Assembly (NCBI RefSeq): GCF_001541225.1 | Contig: NZ_LMTS01000096.1 | Location: 1 to 54,514, forward strand | From: Variovorax sp. WDL1 | Lineage (GTDB): Bacteria; Pseudomonadota; Gammaproteobacteria; Burkholderiales; Burkholderiaceae_C | Direction: 5' to 3' | Length of the DNA stretch: 54,514 nucleotides | Shown: piece by piece, positions 43,346 to 52,605 of the stretch | How positions within the stretch are numbered: position 1 is the stretch's first letter | Layout of the letters: each line of letters opens with the position of its first letter | Notes under the pieces: generated by a model | Database searches by the model: none | What the model was told of the DNA's origin: nothing | The model's input: the letters and a program-made list of their open reading frames with translations, nothing else | Position numbers and translations under genes: made by a program

Positions 43346-43867
43346 ATGTATCAGCGGATTCTTGTTCCCATCGACGGCAGTCCGACATCGAGGCACGGGC
43401 TCGAAGAGGCCATTCGCGTGGCCAAGCTCACGCAAGGGCGGCTGCGTCTCTTCCATGTCATCGACGAGCTCTCCTTCGCCCTCGCCATGGACGCCTACTC
43501 GGGGTACGCCGGCGACTGGCTGAACATTCTTCGTGAAAACGGCAGGCGCCTCCTCGACGATGCGACGGCCAGCGCCCGGGCGGCCGGCATCGAAGCCGAC
43601 GCGGTGTTGTCCGACAGCTTTACGGGCGCGGTTCACGAACTGGTCAACGCCGAAGCCGCCAAGTGGCCCGCGGACCTGATCGTCCTGGGCACTCACGGGC
43701 GCCGCGGTGTCGGTCGGGTCGTCATGGGCAGCAGTGCGGAGCACATCCTGCGCTATGCAAACGTGCCGGTGCTCCTGGTGCGCGCGCCGGAGGTCGACTC
43801 GACCGCCGAGCCGGTCGAGTCGACGAAGACGGTGAGCTTGCCGACGGGCGCCCTGGCCTTCGAGTGA
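43346..43867 (+). CDS. Universal stress protein (UspA family)
   Basis: The 173-aa product begins MYQRILVPIDGSPTSRHGLE and has the ATP-binding G-x2-G-x9-G-S motif in GTHGRRGVGRVVMGSSAEHI, so it belongs to the nucleotide-binding USP class. A C-terminal extension of about 25 residues (TAEPVESTKTVSLPTG) follows the domain. GAAGGAG is well spaced before the ATG, and an FNR-type box with a matching -10 lies upstream. It probably supports survival under oxygen limitation, as in other FNR-controlled USPs. Confidence 0.93.
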   Translation: MYQRILVPIDGSPTSRHGLEEAIRVAKLTQGRLRLFHVIDELSFALAMDAYSGYAGDWLNILRENGRRLLDDATASARAAGIEADAVLSDSFTGAVHELVNAEAAKWPADLIVLGTHGRRGVGRVVMGSSAEHILRYANVPVLLVRAPEVDSTAEPVESTKTVSLPTGALAFE

Positions 43868-43900
43868 CCGGCCGCACGCCGTCGCGGCCTCGCGCCGGGA

Positions 43901-45475
43901 TCAGAGGGGGAGCGCAAGCCAGCGGGCGCTCAGCACAGCCAGATTCACCGGCGCGTCCGTGGCAACGTCGAGCGTGAGGGCGCATTCGGCCGGATCCAGG
44001 GGCTCCTGGGTTGCAAGCTGCCGCTCCAGTACGTCCAGGGTCGCCTCGGAGGCATCGCGTCCCTGGGCATCGCGCGCCGCCACCCGCCTGCGCAGCACCG
44101 CTTCGCCCGCGCGGCAACGAAGAATCGAGAAGGGCACGCGCAACTCCGCCGCCAGGGCCCGGAATGCCAGCCGCTCGTCGCGGCGCAGGAAGGCGGCGTC
44201 GACGATCACCGGGTAGCCGGCCTGCAGGGCTGTGCGCGCGCACTCGGCCAGGCGCGCGAAAGTGCGTTGAGTCGCGTCCTGCGTGTAGATCTCCGCGTGC
44301 TGGTCGACGGACCGCTGGTGCGCAGCCAATCCGAAGAGGCGTTTGCGCTCGACATCCGACCGGATGCGGATTGCGCCCGCGGCCGCCAGCAGCGCCGCGG
44401 CCATGGTCGACTTTCCGGAGCCCGAGAGGCCGTGCGTGAGCATCAGGCGCGGTGCGGTGCTCGACGTCTGCGCTAGTCGTGTTGCGCAGGCGAGGTAGTC
44501 CGGCTCGACGGTCTGCCCAAGCCCGGCGCCTGCATGCACACGCAGGCGAGCCACCCATGCGCGCACCAGTGCCCTGTACACCTCGTAGAAGCGCAACACC
44601 GGCACGCCGGCGTAGTCGCCGCTGTGCTGCAGGTACGCGTCGAGAAAGCGGAACGCGAGATCCCTGCGGCCGTGCGCCTGCAGGTCCATCGTCAGGAAGG
44701 CGACGTCGCTCATCACGTCGATCCAGCGCAGAGCGGGATCGAACTCGATGCAGTCGAAGGCGGTCAGATGGTCGTCGATCAGCACCACGTTGGCCAGGTG
44801 AAGGTCGCCATGGCACTCGCGCACCGCGCCGTTGCGCTGCCTCGCGAACCAGGCCGTGCGCAACGCCTTCCCTTGCTCGAATATCCAGGCCTGCAGGCTT
44901 CTCGTGCGCTGCGCGCCAGCATCGGTGCGCAGACGTGCCAATGCATCGACTGCTGGACGACCCACCTGGTCCGGCGCACCGAACTCGGACGCAGGCGCGG
45001 CAATCTGCGCCTGCGCGTGGAACGCAGCCAACCGCTGTCCGAACTGTTCAAGATGCCTGTCCTCCAGCCGCCCGGCCTCAAGCAGGCTTTGCAGCAAGTC
45101 ATCCTCGGGAAAACGCCGCATGCAGACGGCGAAGTCGATGGGATCGCCTTCTCCTATGCGCGGAGCCCGGGTCGTGCCGCACACGGCCACCACGCCGAGG
45201 TAGAGCGAAGGGGCGAGCCGCCGATTGAGGCGCACCTCCTCTTCGCAGAAGTGCTTGCGTAGCGGGAGCGTGCTGAAGTCGACGAAACCCAGGGAGACGG
45301 GCTTCTTCAGCTTGTAGGCCAGCTGCGAGGTCAGCAGCACCCACGAGATGTGGGTCTCCACCAGAGAGACCGCTTCGCCCGTGTCCGACTGCAGGCGCTC
45401 ACGCAAGGCCGTTACCAGCGTGCGGTCCGCTGCGACGGCAGTTGAATCTGGCGCGGTCATTCCAATAGTGTGCAT
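43901..45475 (-). CDS. Bifunctional aminoglycoside-phosphotransferase-like kinase / P-loop AAA kinase
   Basis: The 524-aa product has two parts. The N-terminal part (about 25-345) is an APH-like kinase fold with the catalytic loop ECHGDLHLANVVLIDDHLTA and the metal motif FDCIEFDP. The C-terminal part (about 350-520) is a P-loop kinase with Walker A LTHGLSGSGKSTMAAALL. This fusion is often found near universal stress proteins in low-oxygen regulons, but its substrate is unknown. The ATG at 45475 has GAGGG upstream; starts at 45550 and 45460 are alternatives. It lies downstream of, and on the same strand as, the P-type ATPase gene, with 84 bp between them. Confidence 0.88.
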   Translation of the reverse strand: MHTIGMTAPDSTAVAADRTLVTALRERLQSDTGEAVSLVETHISWVLLTSQLAYKLKKPVSLGFVDFSTLPLRKHFCEEEVRLNRRLAPSLYLGVVAVCGTTRAPRIGEGDPIDFAVCMRRFPEDDLLQSLLEAGRLEDRHLEQFGQRLAAFHAQAQIAAPASEFGAPDQVGRPAVDALARLRTDAGAQRTRSLQAWIFEQGKALRTAWFARQRNGAVRECHGDLHLANVVLIDDHLTAFDCIEFDPALRWIDVMSDVAFLTMDLQAHGRRDLAFRFLDAYLQHSGDYAGVPVLRFYEVYRALVRAWVARLRVHAGAGLGQTVEPDYLACATRLAQTSSTAPRLMLTHGLSGSGKSTMAAALLAAAGAIRIRSDVERKRLFGLAAHQRSVDQHAEIYTQDATQRTFARLAECARTALQAGYPVIVDAAFLRRDERLAFRALAAELRVPFSILRCRAGEAVLRRRVAARDAQGRDASEATLDVLERQLATQEPLDPAECALTLDVATDAPVNLAVLSARWLALPL

Positions 45476-45559
45476 CCGATTTCCCTCGTCCCGGGCGCAG
45501 GATCTGCAAAGAGGGATGCCCAGCCGACGCGCGCCCTCGGCGGACGGCACCGGGCGCTA

Positions 45560-48202
45560 CTAGGCAGCCGGCTCCTGGTGCGTGCCCGCCTCTGCCGGCC
45601 GGAGGCGGCGTGCCGACCGGCGCAACCACTTTTCCGTTTCGACGATGGCAAACACCACGACCGCGGATGCCAGACATATCGCCAATTCGCCGACCGCCAG
45701 TGCTTCGGTGCGAAACACCTTCTGCAAAGGCGGAACATAGATCACCGCGAGCTGGAGCGCGAAGGTCGACAACACCGCACCGGCCATCGGCAGGTTGCTG
45801 CGCAATCCTTGCGTGAAGAGCGATTCGCTCTCCGAGCGGATGGCCAGCACGTATCCCATCTGCGAAAGCGTGAGCACCGTGAACACCATCGTTTGCCAAT
45901 GCATGCCTGTCTTCAAGGCCCAGGCCTGCACGCCAAGGCACAGGGCCGCGATCAGGAGCCCGACCCACAGCGTGTGCTGCCAGATTCCTCCTGCGAACAG
46001 GCTCTCGCCTGGCGGGCGCGGGGGCCGCCGCATCACGCCTCGTTCGGCGGGTTCTGCCGCAAACGCCAGGCCGGGCAATCCATCGGTGACCAGATTGATC
46101 CAGAGGATATGCAGCGGCAGCAGTGGAATCGGCATGCCCATGAGCGGCGCGAGAAGCAAGGTCCAGATCTCCGCGGAGTTCCCGGTGATGGCGTAGCGGA
46201 TGAACTTCCGGATGTTGTCGAAGATGCGCCTTCCCTCGCGGACGGCAGCCACGATGCTGGCGAAGTTGTCGTCGAGGAGCACCAGGCTCGCCGCCTCGCG
46301 TGCCACGTCGGTACCGCCCAGCCCCATGGCAACGCCGATGTCAGCCTGCTTGAGCGCGGGTGCGTCGTTGACGCCATCGCCCGTCATCGCAACGAACTGG
46401 CCTTGCGCCTGAAGCGCCTGCACGATGCGTATCTTCTGGGCCGGATCGACCCGTGCATACACATGCACGTCGCCGGCCAGGCGTCGCAGCGCAGGCTCGT
46501 CCAGCTCGGCGAGCTGCACGCCGGTCAGCACGGGCGAGTTGGCGTCGGCAATGCCGAGCTCGCGCGCAATGGCCAGCGCAGTCGCCGGATGATCGCCAGT
46601 GATCATCACTGGCGTGATGCCCGCGCTGCGGCAATCCGAGACGGCTGCCTTGACCTCGGGACGCGGCGGGTCCGCCAGACCCACGAGGCCGAGCAGGACC
46701 AGGTCGGCCTCGACGGCCTCCGCAGGTTGTCCGGCGGGGTCCGTCCCGAACGAGCGCCGGGCCACGGCGAGGACGCGCAAGCCCTGCTCGGCCATCGCTG
46801 CCGCCGCGCCCAAGGCTTGTGCGACATCGAGCGCGGCCTCCTGCTGTCCGCGGGCCACGCGCGTGCAGCGCGGCACCAGCGCTTCGGGAGCGCCCTTGGT
46901 GAAGACGACCCAGTCGCTGCCATCCCGATGCAAGGTGCTCATCCGCTTTCGCTCGGAATCGAAAGGCCATTCATGAAGCCGCACATGCGCCGCGCGGATG
47001 GCCTGGGGGTCCATGCCGCTTCTCATGGCCGCATCGACGAGCGCCGTCTCGGTCGGGTCGCCCACCCACGCGCCGTTGGCGTCCGGACTCGCGTCGTTGC
47101 ACAGCAGCGCTGCGGTCCACAACGGTTGCGGTGTCCCGCCGCCGGGGTATTCGACGGCCTGCACTTGCATGCGGTTCTGGGTCAGCGTGCCGGTCTTGTC
47201 GGAGCAGATCACGCTGACCGACCCCAGCGTCTCCACCGAGGGCAGCCGACGGACGAGGGCGTTCACCTTCACCATGCGTCGGGCGCCGAGCGCCAGAAGG
47301 ACCGTAACGACCGCGGGCAGCGCCTCCGGAATCGCAGCCACCGCAAGGCTGACGGCCGTGAGAGCCATCAGCAGCACCGGCTCGCCCCGCACCACCCCGA
47401 TGGTGAAGACCAGCCCGCAGATGAACAGGACCACGAGGGAGAGCCGCCGGCCGAAGTCGGCAAGGCGCAGCTGGAGTGGCGTGCTCCGCGCGCCGGTGTC
47501 ACGCAGCAAGCCGGCGATGCGGCCCAGTTCCGTGCGCTGGCCGGTGGCGACCACCAGTCCTTCGGCGCGACCATGCGTGACCACCGTTCCCTTGAAGGCC
47601 ATGTTCAGCCGATCGCCGAGCGGATGTTCACCTTCGCGGAGGTGCGCGGTGCTCTTCTCCACCGTGACGGACTCTCCCGTCAACGTCGACTCGTCCACGC
47701 GCAGCTGGGCCACCTTGTGCAGGCGCAGATCGGCGGGGACAAGGTTGCCCGCCTCGAGCAGCACCACGTCGCCGGGCACCAGGTGCGAGGTGTCGATGGT
47801 CAGCGCGAGACCATCGCGCCGAACGGTCGTGCGCGCGGCGGCCAGGCGCTTCAATGCATCGAGCGCGCGCTCTGCGCGCCACTCCTGGGTGAGCCCGATC
47901 GCGGCGTTGAGCAGCACGATGGCCGCGATCGCCACCGTGTCCGCAAGATCTCCGATGACTCCGGACAGCAGCGCAGCCGAGATCAGGACCAGCACCATGA
48001 AATCGCGGAACTGATCGACGATGCGCCGGATCACGCCGCGCGGAGCTGCCTCGGGCAGCCGGTTCTCGCCGTGAATGTCCCGCCGCCGCTGCGCCTGCTC
48101 GGCCGTCAGGCCAATCCGCGGATTCACCTCCAGGCGCGCGGCGAGGGCATCCGCAGACTGCAGGTGCGCGTCGTCGATCGCAGGGTCTTGATCAGGCCTC
48201 AT
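45560..48202 (-). CDS. P2-type cation ATPase, SERCA-like (calcium or manganese)
   Basis: The 880-aa product has the complete P-type set: actuator [16 protein letters not shown], phosphorylation motif [14 protein letters not shown], nucleotide-domain [15 protein letters not shown], and hinge [21 protein letters not shown]. Transmembrane ion-site segments are close to [24 protein letters not shown] in M4, [16 protein letters not shown] in M5 and [17 protein letters not shown] in M6. Calcium or manganese export is therefore more likely than potassium or heavy-metal transport. It lies in the low-oxygen gene block, with an FNR-type box in the 287-bp gap upstream. Confidence 0.93.
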   Translation of the reverse strand: MRPDQDPAIDDAHLQSADALAARLEVNPRIGLTAEQAQRRRDIHGENRLPEAAPRGVIRRIVDQFRDFMVLVLISAALLSGVIGDLADTVAIAAIVLLNAAIGLTQEWRAERALDALKRLAAARTTVRRDGLALTIDTSHLVPGDVVLLEAGNLVPADLRLHKVAQLRVDESTLTGESVTVEKSTAHLREGEHPLGDRLNMAFKGTVVTHGRAEGLVVATGQRTELGRIAGLLRDTGARSTPLQLRLADFGRRLSLVVLFICGLVFTIGVVRGEPVLLMALTAVSLAVAAIPEALPAVVTVLLALGARRMVKVNALVRRLPSVETLGSVSVICSDKTGTLTQNRMQVQAVEYPGGGTPQPLWTAALLCNDASPDANGAWVGDPTETALVDAAMRSGMDPQAIRAAHVRLHEWPFDSERKRMSTLHRDGSDWVVFTKGAPEALVPRCTRVARGQQEAALDVAQALGAAAAMAEQGLRVLAVARRSFGTDPAGQPAEAVEADLVLLGLVGLADPPRPEVKAAVSDCRSAGITPVMITGDHPATALAIARELGIADANSPVLTGVQLAELDEPALRRLAGDVHVYARVDPAQKIRIVQALQAQGQFVAMTGDGVNDAPALKQADIGVAMGLGGTDVAREAASLVLLDDNFASIVAAVREGRRIFDNIRKFIRYAITGNSAEIWTLLLAPLMGMPIPLLPLHILWINLVTDGLPGLAFAAEPAERGVMRRPPRPPGESLFAGGIWQHTLWVGLLIAALCLGVQAWALKTGMHWQTMVFTVLTLSQMGYVLAIRSESESLFTQGLRSNLPMAGAVLSTFALQLAVIYVPPLQKVFRTEALAVGELAICLASAVVVFAIVETEKWLRRSARRLRPAEAGTHQEPAA

Positions 48203-48367
48203 CGCACCGGCCGGTGAATCTCATGCCGCGGCGACGAACTCCGATGCACGGCCTGCCGAGGTCGTGCTGCGGTCGAAGGGAACAGGAATGCGGTTGTACA
48301 TGGCCAAGCCCCCGGCAGGGCCAGAGGGTGTTCGGTGCGAGTTTCAGGGCACGGATGCCCATCGGTC

Positions 48368-48381
48368 TTGATGCGCGTCAA
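48368..48381. promoter_or_regulatory. FNR-type box TTGAT-GCGC-GTCAA between the P-type ATPase and TetR genes
   Basis: Nine of ten positions match TTGAT-N4-ATCAA. It could serve either direction: the ATPase ATG is 166 bp away on the minus strand and the TetR ATG 109 bp away on the plus strand. The rest of the 287-bp gap shows no gene. Confidence 0.55.
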
Positions 48382-48489
48382 CACACGGGCGCCCGGTCGA
48401 AGCGTCCACACCGCGCTTGACGCAGCGCAAGTTCTGGCCGGACCTGCGGAAGTACAACAAAGTTCATCTCGCCAGCAACGGAGCTCCCG

Positions 48490-49188
48490 ATGAGTGAAGC
48501 AGAAGACGTCGCACTTCTCAACGCCGTACCCACCGGAACGGAAGTTCAGCCTGGGCGTGCTCCAGTCAGGACGGCAGCGCCCTCGGCACCTGGCAAGCGC
48601 AAGCACGCGCAGGTGCTGGACGCAATCTATCATGCCGCGATCGGGGAGTTCGCAAGCGAAGGCCCGGCCCGCGCTTCAGCCCAGGCAATCGCCGACAAGG
48701 CGGGGCTATCGAAGGCGCAGCTGTACTACTACATCGAGAGCAAGGAAGGCCTCTACCGGCAAGTCCTGAAGGATATCGTCGATGATCTGATCGGTGGCTG
48801 CGACTTCAGCCGCGGCGCCTGCGAGCCGCGCAGGGTGCTGGTGGAGCTGATCCACCGCAAGATGGTGTTCTCTTTCGAGCATCCGCTGCGCGCGCGCATC
48901 CTGGCCGCCGAGGTGTTGCGCGGTGCGCCGGTGCTCAGGACGATGACGGACACGAGCAGGCAGCGCACTCACCAGGTCGCAATGATGATCCAGGACTGGA
49001 TCAACAACGACCTCATGGCGCCAGCCGACCCGATGGTGTTCCTGCTCCATCTCTGCGCCGTGACCCAGTTCTACGCCGACCATGCGGCGCAAGCGACGTT
49101 CAAGGGCAGCGTGCCGCAGAGCGATGACCTGCGCCAGCTGATCGCACAAGTCACGGAACTGGTGCTGAAGTTCGCCGGCGTCCGCTAG
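48490..49188 (+). CDS. TetR-family transcriptional regulator
   Basis: The 232-aa product has a long low-complexity N-terminus (about 35 residues), then the TetR helix-turn-helix (VLDAIYHAAIGEFASEGPAR, IADKAGLSKAQLYYYIESKE). The C-terminal ligand domain resembles RutR-type regulators (ILAAEVLRGAPVLRTM, NNDLMAPADPMVFLLHLCAV). It ends 114 bp before phaC, with an FNR-type box between, so it may regulate the polyhydroxyalkanoate genes or itself. The ligand is unknown. Confidence 0.9.
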   Translation: MSEAEDVALLNAVPTGTEVQPGRAPVRTAAPSAPGKRKHAQVLDAIYHAAIGEFASEGPARASAQAIADKAGLSKAQLYYYIESKEGLYRQVLKDIVDDLIGGCDFSRGACEPRRVLVELIHRKMVFSFEHPLRARILAAEVLRGAPVLRTMTDTSRQRTHQVAMMIQDWINNDLMAPADPMVFLLHLCAVTQFYADHAAQATFKGSVPQSDDLRQLIAQVTELVLKFAGVR

Positions 49189-49227
49189 CCGGGCTGCCGC
49201 AGTCGCGGCGATCGACGTTGCGACACC

Positions 49228-49241
49228 TTGACATCGATCAA
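49228..49241 (+). promoter_or_regulatory. FNR-type box TTGAC-ATCG-ATCAA upstream of phaC
   Basis: Nine of ten positions match. The centre is 68 bp before the phaC ATG at 49303, leaving room for a -10 and a leader of about 27 nt if the start site is 41 bp downstream of the centre. Confidence 0.6.
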
Positions 49242-49302
49242 ACGCCCGGCTCGCCCGAGCGCCCAGACTTCGACGCCATTGGCAATCAAATCGAGGATCT
49301 GG

Positions 49303-51024
49303 ATGGACGACAGAGTCGAAGCACTGGACCGGACGCTGCACGCCGGACTGGCCCAACTGACGAGAGGGCTTTCACCCGCAGCGCTGTTGCTGGCCTGGTC
49401 GGACTGGGCCATCCACCTGGCGGCGCAGCCGGCACGCAGTGCACAAGTGCTCCTGGGCGCTCCGCTGGCGCGGGGGCTCGAGGCCACCGACCAGGCTTTC
49501 CAGGCATTGCCCTCCCATGGGCCGCCTGCGCCGGACTCGCACGAAGACGACCGCCGCCTTGCAGACCCTTCGTGGGATGCGTGGCCCTTCAACCTGTATC
49601 GGCAGGCGTTCCGGGCAAGCGGCCAGTGGCTGCGACAGCTGACCGAAGGCGTGCCCGGCGTCGAGCGCCACCACGAACAGGTCGTCGCCTTTGCGGCAAG
49701 GCAGTTGCACGAGATCTGCTCGCCGGCGAACTGGCCCGCCACCCACCCGCTGGTGCTGCAAAGAACCGCTGCGACAGGCGGACTGAATCTGCTGCAGGGC
49801 GCCCGCAACTTTGCAGAAGATCTGCAGCGCAGCCTCCAGCGCCTGCCGCCAAAGGGCGCCGAGAACTTCCTCCCTGGGCGCGACGTGGCGATCACCCCTG
49901 GCAAGGTCGTCTTGCGCAACCACTTGATGGAGCTCATCCAGTACGCGCCCACGACGGCCACGGTCCATCCGGAGCCGGTGCTGATCATGAGCGCCTGGAT
50001 CATGAAGTACTACATCCTCGATCTCTCCCCGCACAACTCCCTGATCCGCTATCTGGTCGACAACGGCCATACCGTGTTCGCGATCTCGTGGAGAAACCCC
50101 GATGCGAAGGATCGGGACCTCGGCATCGGCGACTACCTGGCGCAGGGGCTCATGGCCAGCCTCGATGCGGTCAACGCCATCGTGCCCCGGCAGCGCGTGC
50201 ATGCGGTGGGCTACTGCCTGGGAGGCACGCTGCTGGCCATCGGCGCCGCAGCCATGGCGCGCGACCGCGACGACCGGCTCGCGACGGTGACGCTGCTGGC
50301 CGCGCAGACTGATTTCACGGAGCCGGGGGAACTCGGCCTCTTCATCGACGAGAGCCAGCTCAGCTTCATGGAAGACCTGATGGCGCGCCAGGGCTATCTG
50401 GATTCGAGCCAGATGGCCGGCGCATTCCACCTGTTGCGCGCCATCGACCTCATCTGGTCACCCATGGTGCAGAACTACCTCCTCGGCGAACGCACGCCGA
50501 TGACCGACCTCATGGCCTGGAACGCAGACGGCACGCGCATGCCCTACCGGATGCACGCCGACTACCTGCGCAGCCTGTTCCTCGACAACGCGCTTGCGCG
50601 CGGCCAATACCGGGTGAACGGAAGCCCGGTCTCGCTCGGCGACATCGAAGTACCGATCTTCGCCGTGGGCACACGAACCGACCATGTCGCCCCCTGGCGC
50701 TCCGTCTACAAGCTGAACCTGCTGTGCGATACCGAGATCAGCTTCGTCCTCACCGACGGCGGCCACAACGCAGGCATCCTGAGCGAACCCGGCCATGCGC
50801 ACCGCCACTATCGGGTCCTTCACCGCGCCAGGAATGCGCCCTACGTATCGCCGGATGAGTACACCACCCGCGCCGAGCAGGTCGAAGGCTCCTGGTGGCC
50901 TGCGCTGCAAGCATGGCTCGCGGCTCGCTCGGGGCCGCGGCGCAAGCCACCGCGCATGGGCCACGCACAGCTCGGCTACGCCCCCGTCTGCGATGCACCG
51001 GGCACCTATGTCATGGGGCGGTGA
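49303..51024 (+). CDS. phaC: Poly(3-hydroxyalkanoate) polymerase PhaC
   Basis: The 573-aa product contains the PHA-synthase lipase-like box VHAVGYCLGGTLLAIGAAAM with the catalytic Cys, the N-proximal PhaC_N region (RQAFRASGQWLRQLTEGVPG, ARNFAEDLQRSLQRL), FAISWRNPDAKDRDLG, and the catalytic His in LTDGGHNAGILSEPG. GAGGA precedes the chosen ATG; an upstream in-frame TTG lies inside the FNR-type box and is unlikely. The size fits a class I enzyme. It polymerises hydroxyacyl-CoA into granules. With phaB nearby but no phaA or phasin in the window, thiolase must come from elsewhere. Confidence 0.95.
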   Translation: MDDRVEALDRTLHAGLAQLTRGLSPAALLLAWSDWAIHLAAQPARSAQVLLGAPLARGLEATDQAFQALPSHGPPAPDSHEDDRRLADPSWDAWPFNLYRQAFRASGQWLRQLTEGVPGVERHHEQVVAFAARQLHEICSPANWPATHPLVLQRTAATGGLNLLQGARNFAEDLQRSLQRLPPKGAENFLPGRDVAITPGKVVLRNHLMELIQYAPTTATVHPEPVLIMSAWIMKYYILDLSPHNSLIRYLVDNGHTVFAISWRNPDAKDRDLGIGDYLAQGLMASLDAVNAIVPRQRVHAVGYCLGGTLLAIGAAAMARDRDDRLATVTLLAAQTDFTEPGELGLFIDESQLSFMEDLMARQGYLDSSQMAGAFHLLRAIDLIWSPMVQNYLLGERTPMTDLMAWNADGTRMPYRMHADYLRSLFLDNALARGQYRVNGSPVSLGDIEVPIFAVGTRTDHVAPWRSVYKLNLLCDTEISFVLTDGGHNAGILSEPGHAHRHYRVLHRARNAPYVSPDEYTTRAEQVEGSWWPALQAWLAARSGPRRKPPRMGHAQLGYAPVCDAPGTYVMGR

Positions 51025-51042
51025 CCGCGCCATGCCGATCCC

Positions 51043-51056
51043 TTGATCCAGCGCAA
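51043..51056 (+). promoter_or_regulatory. Weak FNR-type box TTGAT-CCAG-CGCAA upstream of the BON-domain gene
   Basis: Eight of ten positions match. A start site 41 bp downstream of the centre would fall near 51091, and CCTAAA at 51077-51082 could act as a -10. The BON gene starts at 51160. Confidence 0.4.
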
Positions 51057-51159
51057 CGCCCGACCGCCATGGGCTTCCTAAAGTGAGGTCACAGGCATCG
51101 CAAGCCCGAAACCAGGGGCGCCATGACTGGCCACCATCCACCACCGAAAGGGAAATCCC

Positions 51160-51813
51160 ATGAGATCCGATGCACAACTCAGAAGCGACATCGTCGCCGA
51201 ACTGAACTGGGACCCGGCGATCACCGCGACCGACGTCGGCGTGATCGTCAAGGATGGCGTGGTCACCTTGACCGGCCATCCCTCCAGCCATGCCGAGAAA
51301 TATGCCATCGAGCGCGCTGCGCAGCGCGTCAAGGGCGTGAAGGCGCTGGCGATCGAGATGCCTGTCAAGCTCAGTTCCGACTACACGCGAACCGACGCCG
51401 ACATCGCGATGGCGGTGGAACGCGCCATCGAGTGGAACGTGCTCGTGCCCGACGACAAGATCCATCCGATGGTGGAAGGCGGCTGGGTCACGCTCAATGG
51501 AGAAGTCGAGTGGGATTACCAGCGCAGGGCGGCTGAAAGTGCCGTGCGCGACCTGCTCGGCGTCACCGGCGTCACGAACCGGGTCGTCGTCAAACCGAAG
51601 TTCACGGCGGCCGACATCGAAAATAAGATCCAGGAAGCCCTGGAGCGGCAGGCCGATCGCGAGGCCCGGCACATCAAGATCGAGGTGAACGGTGCCCATG
51701 TCACGCTCAGCGGCAAGGTCCACTCCTGGGCCGAACGCAAGGCCGCCCAGGGCGCCGCATGGTCGGCGCCGGGCGTCGCCAACGTGATCAACAACCTGCT
51801 CGTCGAAGCCTGA
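51160..51813 (+). CDS. Three-BON-domain protein
   Basis: The 217-aa product consists of three consecutive BON domains: about 5-70 (VGVIVKDGVVTLTGHPSSHA, AAQRVKGVKALAIEM), about 78-145 (VEGGWVTLNGEVEWDYQRRA) and about 150-217 (IKIEVNGAHVTLSGKVHSWA). It has no signal peptide, unlike many BON proteins of the periplasm, so it may be cytoplasmic. BON domains are thought to bind phospholipids or other surfaces. In this block it may accompany membrane stress or granule formation, an inference from neighbours. It is followed after 2 bp by phaB. Confidence 0.9.
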   Translation: MRSDAQLRSDIVAELNWDPAITATDVGVIVKDGVVTLTGHPSSHAEKYAIERAAQRVKGVKALAIEMPVKLSSDYTRTDADIAMAVERAIEWNVLVPDDKIHPMVEGGWVTLNGEVEWDYQRRAAESAVRDLLGVTGVTNRVVVKPKFTAADIENKIQEALERQADREARHIKIEVNGAHVTLSGKVHSWAERKAAQGAAWSAPGVANVINNLLVEA

Positions 51814-51815
51814 CG

Positions 51816-52535
51816 ATGCGCGTCGCACTGGTCACCGGCGCAACGGCCGGCATCGGAGCTGCCGTGGCCGAAGCCCTTTCGGCCGCCGGCTACCGCGTCG
51901 CCGCCAACTACGGCTCGAACACCGGGGCGGCGGAGGCGTTCACCGCACGAACCGGCATACCCGCATTCGCGTGGAACGTGGCCGATCCGGCGGCATGCAA
52001 GGCGGGCGTGGCACGCGTGGAGGCCGAACTGGGACCGATCGAGGTGCTGATCAACAATGCCGGCATCACGCGCGACGCGATGCTGCACAAGATGACGCTC
52101 GAGCAGTGGCGTGAGGTGCTGGACGTCAACCTGGGCGGTTGCTTCAACATGTGCCGAGCCGTGATCGAGGGCATGCGGGAGCGCCGCTTCGGCCGCATCG
52201 TCAACATGAGCTCGGTCAACGGACTGTCGGGCCAGGCGGGGCAGACCAACTACGCAGCAACCAAGGCGGGCCTGGTCGGCTTCACGAAGTCCCTTGCCCT
52301 GGAAGGCGCGTCCCGCAACATCACGGCCAACGTCGTCGCGCCGGGCTACACCGACACTGCCATGGTCGGCGCGGTGCCGCCTGACGCGCTGGCGCAGATC
52401 CTGAAGACCGTCCCGATGGGACGGCTGGCGACACCGGCGGAGATCGCGCGCGGCGTCGTCTTTCTCGCCGCCGACGAGGCCGGCTTCATCACTGGCATCA
52501 CGCTGTCCATCAACGGCGGCAAGTACATGCCCTGA
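51816..52535 (+). CDS. phaB: Acetoacetyl-CoA reductase (PhaB, SDR family)
   Basis: The 239-aa product is a classical SDR with ALVTGATAGIGAAVAEALSA as NADP-binding loop, NNAG, and the active-site Ser-Tyr-Lys in VNMSSVNGLSGQAGQTNYAA followed by TKAG. Segments TRDAMLHKMTLEQW, VNLGGCFNMCRAV and the closing GFITGITLSINGGKYM are characteristic of acetoacetyl-CoA reductases. It supplies (R)-3-hydroxybutyryl-CoA for PhaC and would consume reducing equivalents at low oxygen. It is translated just after the BON gene. Confidence 0.92.
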   Translation: MRVALVTGATAGIGAAVAEALSAAGYRVAANYGSNTGAAEAFTARTGIPAFAWNVADPAACKAGVARVEAELGPIEVLINNAGITRDAMLHKMTLEQWREVLDVNLGGCFNMCRAVIEGMRERRFGRIVNMSSVNGLSGQAGQTNYAATKAGLVGFTKSLALEGASRNITANVVAPGYTDTAMVGAVPPDALAQILKTVPMGRLATPAEIARGVVFLAADEAGFITGITLSINGGKYMP

Positions 52536-52562
52536 GTGGCCGCACTCTCCATCGATGACGAG

Positions 52563-52574
52563 AAGTTGCAACTT
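52563..52574. promoter_or_regulatory. Perfect palindrome AAGTTGCAACTT upstream of the zinc alcohol dehydrogenase
   Basis: This 12-bp perfect palindrome lies 31 bp before the alcohol dehydrogenase ATG, in the 70-bp gap after phaB. It could be an operator. No T-run follows, so it is not an obvious terminator. Confidence 0.4.
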
Positions 52575-52605
52575 GCATGCGCTTGACGGACGAGGCGTAG
52601 CTGTA

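Noticed and set aside
45470..48217. Plus-strand open frame of 915 codons opposite the P-type ATPase
   Set aside because: High-GC shadow: rich in Arg, His and Gln with no recognisable domain, while the minus strand encodes a complete P-type ATPase.
48417..48430. TTGAC-GCAG-CGCAA considered as a second FNR box before TetR
   Set aside because: It matches only 7 of 10 positions and lies close to a better site at 48368-48381, so it was not listed.
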